Part shown: positions 45,606 through 55,079 of the stretch, in pieces
How positions within the stretch are numbered: the stretch's first letter is position 1
Layout: each line of letters starts with the position of its first letter
Origin: Streptomyces spongiae
GTDB taxonomy: Bacteria; Actinomycetota; Actinomycetes; Streptomycetales; Streptomycetaceae
Direction: 5' to 3'
DNA: 64,000 nt
Assembly (NCBI RefSeq): GCF_009377185.1
Contig: NZ_VJZC01000003.1
Location: 1 to 64,000, forward strand
Position numbers and translations under genes: made by a program
Notes under the pieces: generated by a model
The model's database searches: none
What the model was told of the DNA's origin: nothing
The model's input: only the letters and a program-made list of their open reading frames with translations

Positions 45606-46253
45606 TTAGCCGTGCTCGACCGGAAAGAGGCCCTTTGCCTCGATCAGCCGCCACGCGTCATCGACGACAGTGGCAGGAGCTGCGCCACCGTTCAGGACCT
45701 GGAACTGCCGCATCTCCGGAAGAGACATATATCCGTCGCGGAGTCGCGTCAGGAAGTCCAGCGAGTTCACGTCCCGTCCGCGCTTGAACACACGCTCGGC
45801 CGCGATCTCCGGATCCACATCCACGAAATACACGAGGTCGGGAGTCGGAAAAACGCCGAACATACGCCTCAGAAGTATTTCGTTCGTCGTCTTGTGTGCC
45901 ACGGCAAGCGCGAGATGCGTGTAAATGTATCGGTCGACCACCACGACGTGGTTCTCCCGAGCGAGCAAGGCCTCGATGTCGAGCAGTTCACGCCATTTCA
46001 GCAGCGCTCCCATGAACTGCGCACTGGTGGAGCCGAACATGTCGAACCGGTCGTGGTATCCGTCTTCACGCGCAAGGGTGTCAAGAGCGTCGCGCACGGG
46101 CCCGAGACTCCGATTCAGGTGAAGGGAGGCCCCCACCCCCTGAGCGCCAAGGCGTTCTATGAGGAGGTTCGCGGCCGTCGTCTTTCCCGAACCGTCTATC
46201 CCCTCGAAGGCGATCAGGGTGGCGCGCTTGGGGATCGGCTTCGGCATGGTCAA
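45606..46253 (-). CDS. Thymidylate-kinase-like protein 1
   Basis: A 215-residue P-loop NMP kinase. Walker A is EGIDGSGKTTAANLL, and VVVDRYIYTHLALAVAHKTTNE corresponds to the TMK DRY/substrate region. The lid (RVFKRGRDVNSLDFLTR) resembles TMK but lacks a clear arginine-rich lid signature. A second, more divergent TMK-like gene lies 4 kb away, so a specialised phosphorylation step is plausible. It has a GAAAGGAC ribosome-binding site and follows the amidohydrolase by 46 nt. Confidence 0.83.
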   Translation of the reverse strand: MTMPKPIPKRATLIAFEGIDGSGKTTAANLLIERLGAQGVGASLHLNRSLGPVRDALDTLAREDGYHDRFDMFGSTSAQFMGALLKWRELLDIEALLARENHVVVVDRYIYTHLALAVAHKTTNEILLRRMFGVFPTPDLVYFVDVDPEIAAERVFKRGRDVNSLDFLTRLRDGYMSLPEMRQFQVLNGGAAPATVVDDAWRLIEAKGLFPVEHG

Positions 46254-46299
46254 GTCCTTTCGTTCGAGGAGGAATGTCCCAGGCCCGGGCGGCGACGCG

Positions 46300-47448
46300 C
46301 TACGAGGCCCCTCCCAGCCCCAGGAGTTCAGCCGCGTTGTCGTGCGTCACTCTGCGGCGCACATCCGCCGGCAAGTGCCCCATCTGCCGCTCGATCGCCT
46401 GTCGGGAGAAGGGCCAGACGCTGTCGGGGTGAGGATAGTCCGACGCCCACAGCAGGTTCTTCTCACCGAAGAACGGAAGGAGCGCCATCGCCACGTGGTC
46501 GTCCTGGAAGGTCGCGTATATCTGCCGCCTGAAGAGGTCACTCGGCTTCGTGGCGAGTTCTGCGCCGCCCTTGTCGGCCCAGAACTCCTTCGCCTCCCAG
46601 AGCTGGTCGTGCTGGTGGTCGAGTGCCTGAACCAGCCAAGGGAGCCACCCCGCACCGCCCTCGGCCAGAACCATCCGCAATCCCGGGTGACGCTCAAGAA
46701 TTCCCCAGGCGAAGAGGTCGACGAAGGGCTCGACGAAGTTCGCGAGGAACAACTTGGTGTTCTCGAAGACGCTCGCCGCCTTGCCGGCGACGCGTGCGTT
46801 CGGCTTGGCGAACGCCGTGATGTGCCAGGAGAGAATGATGCCGCTCTCCTCGAGTGCCTGCCAGAGCGGCTCCCAGGCCGGGTCGTCGAGCTTGGGGTCG
46901 ATGTTGGCAACCATGAAGACGACTTGGCGCACACCGCCCTTCTCCCGCACCCGCTCAAGCTCGGCGAGTGCGCCCGCGGGCGTCTCCGGCAGCATCGGCA
47001 GGCCGATCAGCCGCTCGGGCGCCGCCTTGCAGAAATCGAGCAGCCAGTCGTTGTAGGCGCTGTAGCAGGCGGCGCGCAGCTCGTGATCGTCGGTCGTGAT
47101 CTGGTGGACCGGCCCGTAGATGACCTGAGCCGAGACACCGTCGCGGTCCATGTCGGCGAGCCGCAGCTCCGCGACGGCCGCGCGGCGCGGGCTCGGGTCG
47201 TGGATGCCCGCGCGGTCGAAAGCGTCGTAGATCGCCTTGACCGGCCGCTCCGTGGTGGGGCTCCCCGACGGCTTTCCGACCCAACGGCCCCAGACCTTTC
47301 CGTCGCACACCCAGACCGCCCGTCCGTCGCGTTCCTCGACGTGTGGGGCACGGTCGAGCAGTGACGCGGGGAGCCGCGTGGTCCACAGATCCGCGGGCAG
47401 TTGGCTGAGGTCCATGTGATCGTCGCAGGAAATGAGCCTGTCAGTCAT
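46300..47448 (-). CDS. Amidohydrolase (ACMSD-like TIM-barrel hydrolase/decarboxylase)
   Basis: A 382-residue amidohydrolase_2-type protein. The N terminus ISCDDHMDLSQLPADLW replaces the classical HxH with DHMD. Further metal/active-site candidates are SWHITAF, LAEGGAGWLPWLVQALDH and the C-terminal LLWASDYPHPDSVWPF with its conserved Asp. The family includes decarboxylases of aromatic acids and hydrolases; the reaction here is not predictable. The start MTDRLISCDDH is chosen by homology over a longer opening. It belongs to the minus-strand arm 2 set. Confidence 0.82.
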   Translation of the reverse strand: MTDRLISCDDHMDLSQLPADLWTTRLPASLLDRAPHVEERDGRAVWVCDGKVWGRWVGKPSGSPTTERPVKAIYDAFDRAGIHDPSPRRAAVAELRLADMDRDGVSAQVIYGPVHQITTDDHELRAACYSAYNDWLLDFCKAAPERLIGLPMLPETPAGALAELERVREKGGVRQVVFMVANIDPKLDDPAWEPLWQALEESGIILSWHITAFAKPNARVAGKAASVFENTKLFLANFVEPFVDLFAWGILERHPGLRMVLAEGGAGWLPWLVQALDHQHDQLWEAKEFWADKGGAELATKPSDLFRRQIYATFQDDHVAMALLPFFGEKNLLWASDYPHPDSVWPFSRQAIERQMGHLPADVRRRVTHDNAAELLGLGGAS

Positions 47449-47642
47449 TGGATTCTCCGGTCGATAGATGCGGTGCGGGGCGCTGCTGAACCCGATCTCA
47501 CTGCCCTCCGAAGGGCTCAAGCGGAAGGCGATTCAGATCGGGAATGAACCGTCCGGGGTTTTGTTCCGCATCCTTCTGACGGAAGGAATGTCGGATTCAA
47601 GCGGCCCCGGTCTTTCACGGCGGGGCGCCAGAAACGCGTTCA

Positions 47643-48803
47643 TCAGGAGTCGTGGCCGAGCGTCAGGCGGCCGAACTGCTCAGCCGCGAAGTCCCAGTTG
47701 AGCGCCTGGTGGTGGGACGCGGCGTGGACGTCGCGGTGCAGGCGCTGAATCGGCTCGGCGTCCATCATGGCCCGGGCGCCGCTCGACTCGTACAGGCGGT
47801 TGACGGCCCGCACGCAGAGGTTGACGGTGAACGACGCGTCCCGCACATAGCGGGCGCGTTCGAGGGGGGAGAATGATCCGCCCTGGCCGGCCCGGTCCAG
47901 GATCTCCCGGACGTCGGCGCGGTGCAGCGTGCGGGCCGTGTCGACCTCGGCGGACGCCTTGGCCAGCCGGAGCCGCAGCGCCGCGGAGTCCGCGGCCCGG
48001 CCGCGGCCGGCGCCGCGTTGGGCCCGCGACGTGAACTCGTCCACCACGCCCTGTGCCATGCCGATGACCGGTGCGGCCAACGCCCACTCGGTGAACACCC
48101 TCAAAGGGACGCCGTAGCTCGCTCGCTTGTGCAGCTCCCACCCCGTGCGGTCGCTGTCACCGACGCGGTACGGGTTGATCGTGCGGTGCTCGGGAACGAA
48201 GACGTCGCGCACGACGACGTCGTTGCTGCCGGTGCCTCGCAGGCCGGAGGCGAACCACGTGTCGACGACCTCGTAGTCCACGCGCGGCAGCAGCAGCCAC
48301 AGCCTGTCGTCGGGGGCCGCGCCGCACGCCACCATCACCCAGTCCGCCGCGTCGACACCGCTCGAGAAGGTCCATCGACCGGACACGCGGAAGCCTCCGC
48401 TGACGCGTTCGGCCGTGCCGTTCGCCGGATTGAGCGCGCTCGAGGACAGCGTGTCCGAGCCGTCGGCGAAGTACTCCTCCTGGCACTGCTCGGGGAAGTG
48501 GCCGAGCCACCAGTTGTGCGTCGTCCAGACCGCGTAGCACCAGGCCGTCGAGCCGCATCCGCGCCCGAGCTCCCAGGAGACAGCGAACGCCGTGTCGATA
48601 TCAAGGCCGACACCGCCGAACCTGTCGGGGGTGCCGATGCGGATCAGGCCGGAGGCGAGCAGGTCCCGGACCGAGTCCGACGGCACTCGGCGAAGTTGCT
48701 CGGCCTGCGCCGATCGCTCCCTCAATATGGGCACCAGGGCCGAGGCCCGCCGCAGGGCGTCGTGTGGGCCGACTTCTCGCCGTGCTGACGTAGCGGCAGT
48801 CAT
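47643..48803 (-). CDS. Acyl-CoA-dehydrogenase-like flavin monooxygenase (group D type)
   Basis: A 386-residue protein with the acyl-CoA dehydrogenase fold: FGGVGLDIDTAFAVSWELGRGCGSTAWCYAVWTTHNWWLGHFP, GGFRVSGRWTFSSGVDAADWVMV, and GLRGTGSNDVVVRDVFVPEHRT. These features mark the HpaB/HsaA-like oxygenases, which hydroxylate aromatics or N-oxygenate amines using free reduced flavin. With trpBA nearby, an aromatic or indole substrate is conceivable (inference). The ATG overlaps the stop of the decayed condensation-domain gene, so it was once coupled to it. Confidence 0.83.
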   Translation of the reverse strand: MTAATSARREVGPHDALRRASALVPILRERSAQAEQLRRVPSDSVRDLLASGLIRIGTPDRFGGVGLDIDTAFAVSWELGRGCGSTAWCYAVWTTHNWWLGHFPEQCQEEYFADGSDTLSSSALNPANGTAERVSGGFRVSGRWTFSSGVDAADWVMVACGAAPDDRLWLLLPRVDYEVVDTWFASGLRGTGSNDVVVRDVFVPEHRTINPYRVGDSDRTGWELHKRASYGVPLRVFTEWALAAPVIGMAQGVVDEFTSRAQRGAGRGRAADSAALRLRLAKASAEVDTARTLHRADVREILDRAGQGGSFSPLERARYVRDASFTVNLCVRAVNRLYESSGARAMMDAEPIQRLHRDVHAASHHQALNWDFAAEQFGRLTLGHDS

Positions 48804-49748
48804 ATCATCACTCCATTGCGGAATACGTACATTCGTAGGGCTCGGAAGAACGCGTCCAGGACGGATTCCAGGCGAAGGCTCAGCTCCGTCACCAGCGTTC
48901 TCGGGACACCGGGCGGTAACTCGATCCGGCCGGACAGACCGAGAGCGCCACGGTCCGTGAGCAGTACGGTCCATGGCCATCGAGCCGCGAGGGGGACCAC
49001 GTCCAGCGAGCGCACCGCCCAGCCGGGGACGGACAGCGTCGCGGCCGGATCGGGGTGCCCACACCACGACCAGGGGCGCGATGGGGCGCGCGTCGCGCGG
49101 GCCTCGTTCAGCCATGAGGGAGGGGAACGGTGTCCCCGCCAGGGTGCGCGCCTCGGTCACGGCGAGCGTCGTCGCCCCGTTCCGCCGGGCGGCGTCGCGG
49201 ACTCGGCCCCAGACCTCCGGCCCGGCGGAGAGCTCCTGCACCCCGCACGAGTCCAGCGGAGCCGGGCCCAACTCCACATCGCCGGGCAGCGACCACGCGC
49301 GGGCCCGCTCCCCCGCGGACCGCACGGCCGACTTGCCCTCCGGGGAATCGAGGCGGTGTCGCTGCCGGTGCGCATAGGCCGCGTAACCGTGCTCCTCGTC
49401 CAGCGGGGCCTCGCCGCCGTTCAGCACGCCCATGTGTTCAGCCGGGACGACGCGGGCGCTCCAGGCGTCGACCACGACGTGGTGCCAGACGATCAGACTC
49501 CGCACACCGCCCGGTGCTCCCGCAAGAACGGCCGCCGAGACCAGGGGCCCCTTGCCGAGGTCGAATGCCGGGCGCCGGAACTCCACCAGCAGGTCTCGCC
49601 AAGCCCAATCCACGGTATGCGCAGGCACTGTCGACCGGGATTCGGTGGAGACCGGCACGCCACCGGTCACGAACCGGATCCGGTGCTCGCCGACATGTCC
49701 ACGGAAACCACTCCATCTGCAAAATCGAACAACGCCACCCTTGGGCAT
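48800..49748 (-). pseudogene. Decayed NRPS condensation domain
   Basis: One frame gives LVSAAVLAGAPGGVRSLIVWHHVVVDAWSARVV, clearly the HHxxxD core of a condensation domain, continuing to about 49060. The C-terminal part (WCGHPDPAATLSV...AVRSLDVVPLAARWPWTVLL, ending at 48800) lies in another frame, so a frameshift falls near 49040-49100. About 50-60 N-terminal residues are also missing compared with a normal 440-residue domain. The final stop overlaps the monooxygenase start (ATGA). A sequencing error could explain the frameshift but not the missing N terminus. Confidence 0.72.
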
Positions 49749-49766
49749 CGATCCTGCATGAATCGA

Positions 49767-50453
49767 TCAGTTATTCCGGCCACTTACCACGCTCCGGTCA
49801 AGCTCTTGCGTGTCAAATGAAGCTGACTCGGACAGAACGTCGAGGCATTGCCGCAAAATTTCTCCGGGGTCGGCTTCGACTCGCAGCACCGTGAGGTGAT
49901 TTTCCTCCGCCATTCGTCTGAGCGCCGCGTTGTAGCGTTCTGTGAACTTGATGTCCTGATCGAACCGGCCGGGTATAACTCCGTCACGCCGCACGACTCG
50001 ATCCACTATCAATTCGGCCGAACCATCGAGAACAAAACAAAAGTCCGGTTTGACGATGTGAGCGACAGCACCGGGCAGCCACTCGGGCTGAGCCAGGCCA
50101 CGGGCCTCGAACAGAGCCAACATGTCGAACAGATAGCGGTTGACGATCACAACCTCGCCACGGGCCAAAGCCGGCACAATCACGGCGGCCTGATGGGTGT
50201 AGCAATCCGCGAGGTTGAAGTGGAGAAGGGCTTCCTCCGGAAGCACTTGCCCGGTGCCGTCGCCGAAAAGACTCCGCCGGACGTTCTGGTCCTGCCTCCA
50301 CCACTCCGTTGGCGCCCAGGCGGGCACACAGGTTCTCGTCGGCGTGATCGCGGCCAGCAACGCCGCCTCCAGTGTGGACTTTCCACTGCCGTCGAAGCCG
50401 CAGATCGCCAGTAGCGTTCCCCGCTGCCCGTGCGGCATCAAGGGGATGTTCAT
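49767..50453 (-). CDS. Thymidylate-kinase-like protein 2 (divergent P-loop kinase)
   Basis: A 228-residue P-loop kinase with CGFDGSGKSTLEAALLAAI as Walker A and VIVNRYLFDMLALFEARGL matching the TMK substrate region. The C-terminal part (VLDGSAELIVDRVVRRDGVIPGRFDQDIKFTERYNAAL) resembles NMP kinase lids. It shares the TMK framework with the gene at 45.6 kb but little sequence. The start MNIPLMPHGQRG overlaps the APH-like stop (ATGA), tying it to another kinase. Substrate unknown. Confidence 0.78.
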   Translation of the reverse strand: MNIPLMPHGQRGTLLAICGFDGSGKSTLEAALLAAITPTRTCVPAWAPTEWWRQDQNVRRSLFGDGTGQVLPEEALLHFNLADCYTHQAAVIVPALARGEVVIVNRYLFDMLALFEARGLAQPEWLPGAVAHIVKPDFCFVLDGSAELIVDRVVRRDGVIPGRFDQDIKFTERYNAALRRMAEENHLTVLRVEADPGEILRQCLDVLSESASFDTQELDRSVVSGRNN

Positions 50454-51430
50454 CTCGCTCCAAGTACGTTCGAGGCGCTCGATGCGCGCTTGCACCACCA
50501 CAGAAGCTCGGAAGGCTCTCCCGATTCCGCGTCCAGGGCCTTCCGCCAGCCTCGGATCAGCAGCCCGCACAGTACGGTCAAATCCTGGTGGATTTCACGG
50601 AATCCGTTCTCGATTTTCGAATAGGACATGTACGCAGAAATTGTCTCGTCGAGCGAAATCGGCAAGACACGGGAGTTCATTGCCAAAAACCATCCCAGAT
50701 CAACAGCGGCAGGGGCGGTCATTGCCATTGACCAATCAATCAGGGACAGCGTGCCATCAGGCCGTATGGCGATGTTGTCAAGCTTGAGGTCGCCGTGCAG
50801 AAAACAGTTCGGAAGGCGGCCCAGAGCATTTTCCAGAGGGCTGATGTCATCGAACAGGGAACGGACCAGATTCCCGATGTCACCCGGCACTCGGTCGAAG
50901 AACAACTCCCAGCCACGCAGAATGTCGTCGGCGATTCGGAAACGAGCCAGCTTCGCGGGATCTGGCCTGAAGAGGGTGAGACGGTCCTCGATCGAACACC
51001 AAGGAACGTCGGACCCGCTTGCCGGCGTCAATGAATGCAGACGAGCCATGCCGGACAGGATCGCCTCGAGCTGGTGGCGGGTCAGCCGTTCATTCGACAG
51101 AAGATGTTCTGAAATGTCCTGCATCAAGATCGAAAAAACGGGGCCGTCCTGCGCCGACCCGATCGCAGGAGACTCGACTCGATCGTCGCGCACACAGGCG
51201 ACATCGGCCAGAACCGCTTCCCGGCAGCTCTCGTCCGATGTCGCTCGCATGATCCAATCTGTGCGGACCGATGTCACCTTCACAACGTAGGACCTGCCCC
51301 CGCCGTTGGACTGCTTGTAGATCCGAGCTCCCGAGAAACCGAGTTGCCTCATCTCCACCCAATTTGCCGACGAGACATCATTCCTCTTGAGCAGGATCTT
51401 CAGATTGTGTAGCTCTTCGAAGGACGTCAT
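50450..51430 (-). CDS. APH/choline-kinase-like phosphotransferase
   Basis: A 326-residue kinase of the aminoglycoside phosphotransferase fold. The catalytic loop is NCFLHGDLKLDNIAI (HGDxxxxN) and the metal-binding segment SLIDWSMA (IDW in place of DFE/DW). An N-terminal Lys is in YVVKVTS. It may phosphorylate a pathway intermediate or give self-resistance. It overlaps the SDR gene upstream and the second TMK-like gene downstream by 4 nt each, so SDR-APH-TMK2 are made together. Confidence 0.85.
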   Translation of the reverse strand: MTSFEELHNLKILLKRNDVSSANWVEMRQLGFSGARIYKQSNGGGRSYVVKVTSVRTDWIMRATSDESCREAVLADVACVRDDRVESPAIGSAQDGPVFSILMQDISEHLLSNERLTRHQLEAILSGMARLHSLTPASGSDVPWCSIEDRLTLFRPDPAKLARFRIADDILRGWELFFDRVPGDIGNLVRSLFDDISPLENALGRLPNCFLHGDLKLDNIAIRPDGTLSLIDWSMAMTAPAAVDLGWFLAMNSRVLPISLDETISAYMSYSKIENGFREIHQDLTVLCGLLIRGWRKALDAESGEPSELLWWCKRASSASNVLGAR

Positions 51431-52245
51431 CGCCGTTCTTGCTCTGCGGAGATCGCCTGGAGGTAGCGGATCGGATCCGAGTTGAAAATCGCGCCGCCCG
51501 ACACCAGCAGGGTCGCGCCGGAAACATACGAGGACGCCTCGGAGGCCATGTACAGCGCGGCGTTCGCAACGTCTGACGACTGACCGATCCGCCCCAGAGG
51601 ATAATACTGAGATCTTTGATCGATGATTTCAGGCGTCGTCAGGAAGGGCTCGACAAGCGGCGTCTGCACGAGGCCGGGCGCAATCGCGTTGACACGGATG
51701 TTGTAGCGCCCCAGTTCCACCGCCATGGTCTGCATGATGTGGGTGATAGCGGCCTTGGCGGCGCCATAACACCCTTCGCCGCCGGGGCAGGCGTTGAGCG
51801 CGTCGAGTGAGCTGAGGAAAATGAGGGACCCACCCTTTCCGCCGGCACGCATGACGCGGGCGGCGGCCTGGGCGCCGAACACATAGGACGAGACGTTCAA
51901 CTTCCACATCTCTTCCATCGCGTCAGGCTCTACATCGATCCAGTCGCACATTGCGCCGTCCACGAAGCCACCGGCGTTGTTGACCCAAACGTCGATGGTG
52001 CCGTACTTCTCGACGGCAGCCGCAGCCAGCGCGTCGATTTCACTCTTCTCCGTCACATCGGTTTTCACAACATGTGCTTCGCCGCCGGCGCTCTCAATGT
52101 CTTTCTGCAGCTTCGCCAAGTCCTCGGCACTGCGCGCGGCACCAACGACCTTTCCGCCGTTGGTTGCGTAGGCCATGGCGATCGCGTATCCGATTCCGCG
52201 TCCCGCGCCCGTGACCACGCACACTTTTCCTTCGACATCGAACAC
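51427..52245 (-). CDS. Short-chain dehydrogenase/reductase
   Basis: A 272-residue classical SDR. TGAGRGIG is the cofactor loop, NNAGG follows, the catalytic Ser is in FLSSLDAL, and CYGAAKAAI holds the YxxxK pair. The C terminus (YVSGATLLVSGGAIFNS) is typical. The first residues and length resemble 2,3-dihydro-2,3-dihydroxybenzoate dehydrogenase (EntA) as well as many ketoacyl reductases, so its role is open. It is coupled to the APH-like gene by ATGA overlap. Confidence 0.88.
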   Translation of the reverse strand: MFDVEGKVCVVTGAGRGIGYAIAMAYATNGGKVVGAARSAEDLAKLQKDIESAGGEAHVVKTDVTEKSEIDALAAAAVEKYGTIDVWVNNAGGFVDGAMCDWIDVEPDAMEEMWKLNVSSYVFGAQAAARVMRAGGKGGSLIFLSSLDALNACPGGEGCYGAAKAAITHIMQTMAVELGRYNIRVNAIAPGLVQTPLVEPFLTTPEIIDQRSQYYPLGRIGQSSDVANAALYMASEASSYVSGATLLVSGGAIFNSDPIRYLQAISAEQERR

Positions 52246-52350
52246 CAGACATTCCTCTTTCCGATGAGGTTGTTCCGAGTTCCGTACGGTGGGAAGTCCG
52301 GCGAACCGGCCGAACCAGCCGCCCGGAAACCATTACCAGCGGATCCGGGC

Positions 52351-53607
52351 TCAGCTGTAGGCGTTGCACACCTTTGTGATCGCCTCGACGAGGTCGTCGC
52401 AGTCCGCCTTCGTCAGAGTGATGGACATGGGAATGTCTATCGTTTCCTTGAGGAAGGTCGTGCTGCGTTGGTGACGCTTCATGGTTTCCTCCCGAGTTAC
52501 CTCGGGGAACGCGAATCTCCAGTTCCAGAAACATCGGTTGTTCGGGCGGGAGTCATCTCCCAGGCCACGAGCCCCGATCCCTTCGGCATTGAGCGCCCGC
52601 ACAAACCAACTGACTTGTTGCTCGGTGGCCCCGGGTATCCGGAATATCAGCGACTCGCCCAGGAACGCACTCTCGGCAACCGGTTGACGCAGGTGGATCG
52701 GCTTCACATCGTCCAGGCGGGACGCGACATACCGATAGTTCTCCTGAAATGCGGAAACCCGCTTCTCCAGGCTGGCGAGCTGGTGTCGAGCCATGGCTCC
52801 GCGGATCTCGTCCATGCGGAAGCTGAAGATGGGCAGCGAAAGATCCGAGATGCTGGGAAGCGACGGGTCCGTGTGCCGTTTGATCTGCTGTTCATACGCC
52901 CCGGAGAGCACTACCGCGCGCTCGAAGATGTCGCGGTCGGAGGTGACCATGAAGCCACCTTCCCCCGTGTTGATGCTCTTGTCGGATTGCGTGCTGAACG
53001 CGCCCGCCTTGCCGAACGTGCCCAACTTGCGTCCTCCCAGGCTGACCCCGAGAGCAGGCACGGCATCCTCGAACAGCGGAACTCCGTGCGAGTCGGCGAT
53101 GCTGACCAGGCGTTCGATATCGCATCCGAAGCCACGCATGTGCACGACGACCACTGCCTTTACGTCCGGCGTCAGCTTCGCCCGCAGGTCCGCCGGGTCC
53201 ATGTGCAGATCTTCGTCGACCTCGACGACAACGGGCGTCGCCCCAGCGAGCATGATCGCGCTGGGAGTCGCAGCGAACGTGAAAGCCGGGCATGCGACCG
53301 CGTCGCCCGGCCGGACACCGGCGCTGAAGAGAGCAAGCGCCAGGGCCGTGGTTCCACTTGAGCACGCCAGCACATAGGGGGCGTCGAAGAAATCCGCGAG
53401 CTCCTGCTCGAGCTGACCGACTTCCGTCTCGCGGTGCGGCCTGTTGTCATATCTGAAGAGACGCCGGCTCTGGATGGCTCGCAGCGCTGCGGACTCGTCT
53501 CCTTGACTCAGGTCGACGTAGCCTTTGTCGTATGTCGGCCATTCCGCCGTTCGGATTCTCTCGCCACCATTCAACGCGAGAGCGGATTCTTGCAACGTGT
53601 GCGGCAT
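52351..53607 (-). CDS. DegT/DnrJ/EryC1-family PLP aminotransferase
   Basis: A 418-residue fold-type I enzyme: ACSSGTTALALALFSAGVRPGDAVACPAFTFAAT, EDAVPALGVSLGGRKLG and STQSDKSINTGEGGF, where the Lys of SDK is the likely Schiff-base residue. These enzymes aminate cyclitol, sugar or keto-ring substrates, or act as dehydratases. The start MPHTLQESALALNGG is chosen because typical family members begin shortly before an NGG block. The 105-nt gap to the SDR gene has no clear signal. The substrate is unknown. Confidence 0.88.
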   Translation of the reverse strand: MPHTLQESALALNGGERIRTAEWPTYDKGYVDLSQGDESAALRAIQSRRLFRYDNRPHRETEVGQLEQELADFFDAPYVLACSSGTTALALALFSAGVRPGDAVACPAFTFAATPSAIMLAGATPVVVEVDEDLHMDPADLRAKLTPDVKAVVVVHMRGFGCDIERLVSIADSHGVPLFEDAVPALGVSLGGRKLGTFGKAGAFSTQSDKSINTGEGGFMVTSDRDIFERAVVLSGAYEQQIKRHTDPSLPSISDLSLPIFSFRMDEIRGAMARHQLASLEKRVSAFQENYRYVASRLDDVKPIHLRQPVAESAFLGESLIFRIPGATEQQVSWFVRALNAEGIGARGLGDDSRPNNRCFWNWRFAFPEVTREETMKRHQRSTTFLKETIDIPMSITLTKADCDDLVEAITKVCNAYS

Positions 53608-53681
53608 GTGGCCCCCTTTGCCTAAAGATCCAAAACTCCGCCGGGCTGGACGCCCGGCGCGCTCGCGCCCCCGACCGACCT

Positions 53682-55055
53682 TCAGAAGGGCTCTTCCCGG
53701 TTGCCCGCTCCGGTTTCGCACGGAACCGAAGCCACCCATAACTGAATTGCCTCCAGCAGACCGGACAACTTGTCCTGGGTCTCGAGCAGTTCGCTGTGCG
53801 CGTCCGACTCCGCGATGACGCCGACCCCGACCTTGGCGTGAATCAGGCCGTCCTTCAGTAGCGCATTGCGGACGTTCAGGAAGCAGCCGCCGGATTCAAG
53901 GTGCAGATGCCCTACCACGCCACCGTAGTAACGGTGGGGCGTCATCTCCGCGTCAGCGAGGGCCAGCAGCTCCTTCGGGCGGGCGCCCAGCAAGGGAAAA
54001 ACACTCCCCATCAGGTCGAAGATGGTCACCTGGGGCAGCAGTTCGCCGGTGAATACAGAGTGAAGGTGGCAGACATTGCGGAGCTTCTTGACCTGCATAT
54101 CCTGAACGACGCGAATCGAACCTTCTTCGCAGAATGGCACGAAGCGGTTCTGGCGGCTCTTCAGCGACGACCTGTGCTCCTTGATCTGCTTCGGGTTCCC
54201 ATACAGTTCCCTGGCCAGATACTCGTCGCTTTCGCTGGACCTGCAAGTCGCCGCGACGACGTCCACCGACAGCGTCCTGCCGCCGATCTCGAGTACGTTT
54301 TCCGGGGTGGTGCCCAAAGAGAACACGTTCTCCCGGATGCACGAGAAGTGACTGCACGCGTACTCGCCATTCATACGGGCATGCAGCTCATACAGTTCGA
54401 ACGGGCTGCGAGTCGTCGCCGATTCGCGTTCATAGGCGCGGGTCAGAGTCATCTTGCCGTCTGGGTGATCCTGCAGAACGCTGATAGCGTTTTCGAGTCG
54501 CTTAAAAAAGCTCTCATCGTCCTCGTCGGGAATCCACCCGGTGGCCAGTTCAGAGAACGACTTCAAATCAGTGGAGTCATTCGGTTGAACCGACAGCGAC
54601 TGTTCCAGAGAGGAGCGCAGCATGACGCGTCCTTGTTGCTCGCCGGCAGGGTCTTGCGCATAAGTGATCTCCCCGTCGCCCTGATCGGGCGAAAAGGTGA
54701 ACTCCAGGGCCGGCTGCACGAGTCGTATGTGCGGAAGGCTCCTGTCAGCAGATCGCCTATGGATATCAGGACTCACGACAAAGAAGCAGGGCGCGTCCTT
54801 CCTCAAGAGCTTCTCGACGCGCTTGAAGATCGACTCGTCAGAGCGCGAGGCACCAGCAGTTGTCGTCTGCCCATCCACGGTGTGGCTGACGCGCCCATCG
54901 CTCACGGAAACCGAAACCTGGCACATGATGCCGATCTTCACGGTTTCGGTGTTCTTGTTGTGAATGAAGTAGCTTCCCTCTGATTCAGCGAAGCCTGTGT
55001 TGCGGAAGAAATGGCAAGCCCGTTCCCAGTACGAGCTCTCCTCACGCGCTATCAT
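53682..55055 (-). CDS. Chorismate-utilising enzyme (isochorismate/salicylate synthase-like)
   Basis: A 457-residue MST-family enzyme. The C-terminal core has SLGTTPENVLEI, VCHLHSVFTGEL, LLGARPKELLAL, RYYGGVVGHLHLESGGCFLNVRNAL and AKVGVGVIAESDAHSELLETQDKL. At the nucleophile-selecting position it reads GKMTLTR, aligning with the KVVLAR lysine of water-using isochorismate/salicylate synthases rather than the Gln of ammonia-using anthranilate-type enzymes. No glutaminase partner is present. The usual GTRPRG is altered to ATCRSS, so activity may differ. GGCAGG precedes the ATG. Confidence 0.8.
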   Translation of the reverse strand: MIAREESSYWERACHFFRNTGFAESEGSYFIHNKNTETVKIGIMCQVSVSVSDGRVSHTVDGQTTTAGASRSDESIFKRVEKLLRKDAPCFFVVSPDIHRRSADRSLPHIRLVQPALEFTFSPDQGDGEITYAQDPAGEQQGRVMLRSSLEQSLSVQPNDSTDLKSFSELATGWIPDEDDESFFKRLENAISVLQDHPDGKMTLTRAYERESATTRSPFELYELHARMNGEYACSHFSCIRENVFSLGTTPENVLEIGGRTLSVDVVAATCRSSESDEYLARELYGNPKQIKEHRSSLKSRQNRFVPFCEEGSIRVVQDMQVKKLRNVCHLHSVFTGELLPQVTIFDLMGSVFPLLGARPKELLALADAEMTPHRYYGGVVGHLHLESGGCFLNVRNALLKDGLIHAKVGVGVIAESDAHSELLETQDKLSGLLEAIQLWVASVPCETGAGNREEPF

Positions 55056-55079
55056 GTGTTACCTGCCCTTTGAACCACG

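Noticed and set aside
53682-55055. Anthranilate synthase supplying the nearby trpBA
   Set aside because: No glutaminase partner, and the selecting residue is Lys rather than the Gln of ammonia-dependent enzymes; remaining trp genes are absent.
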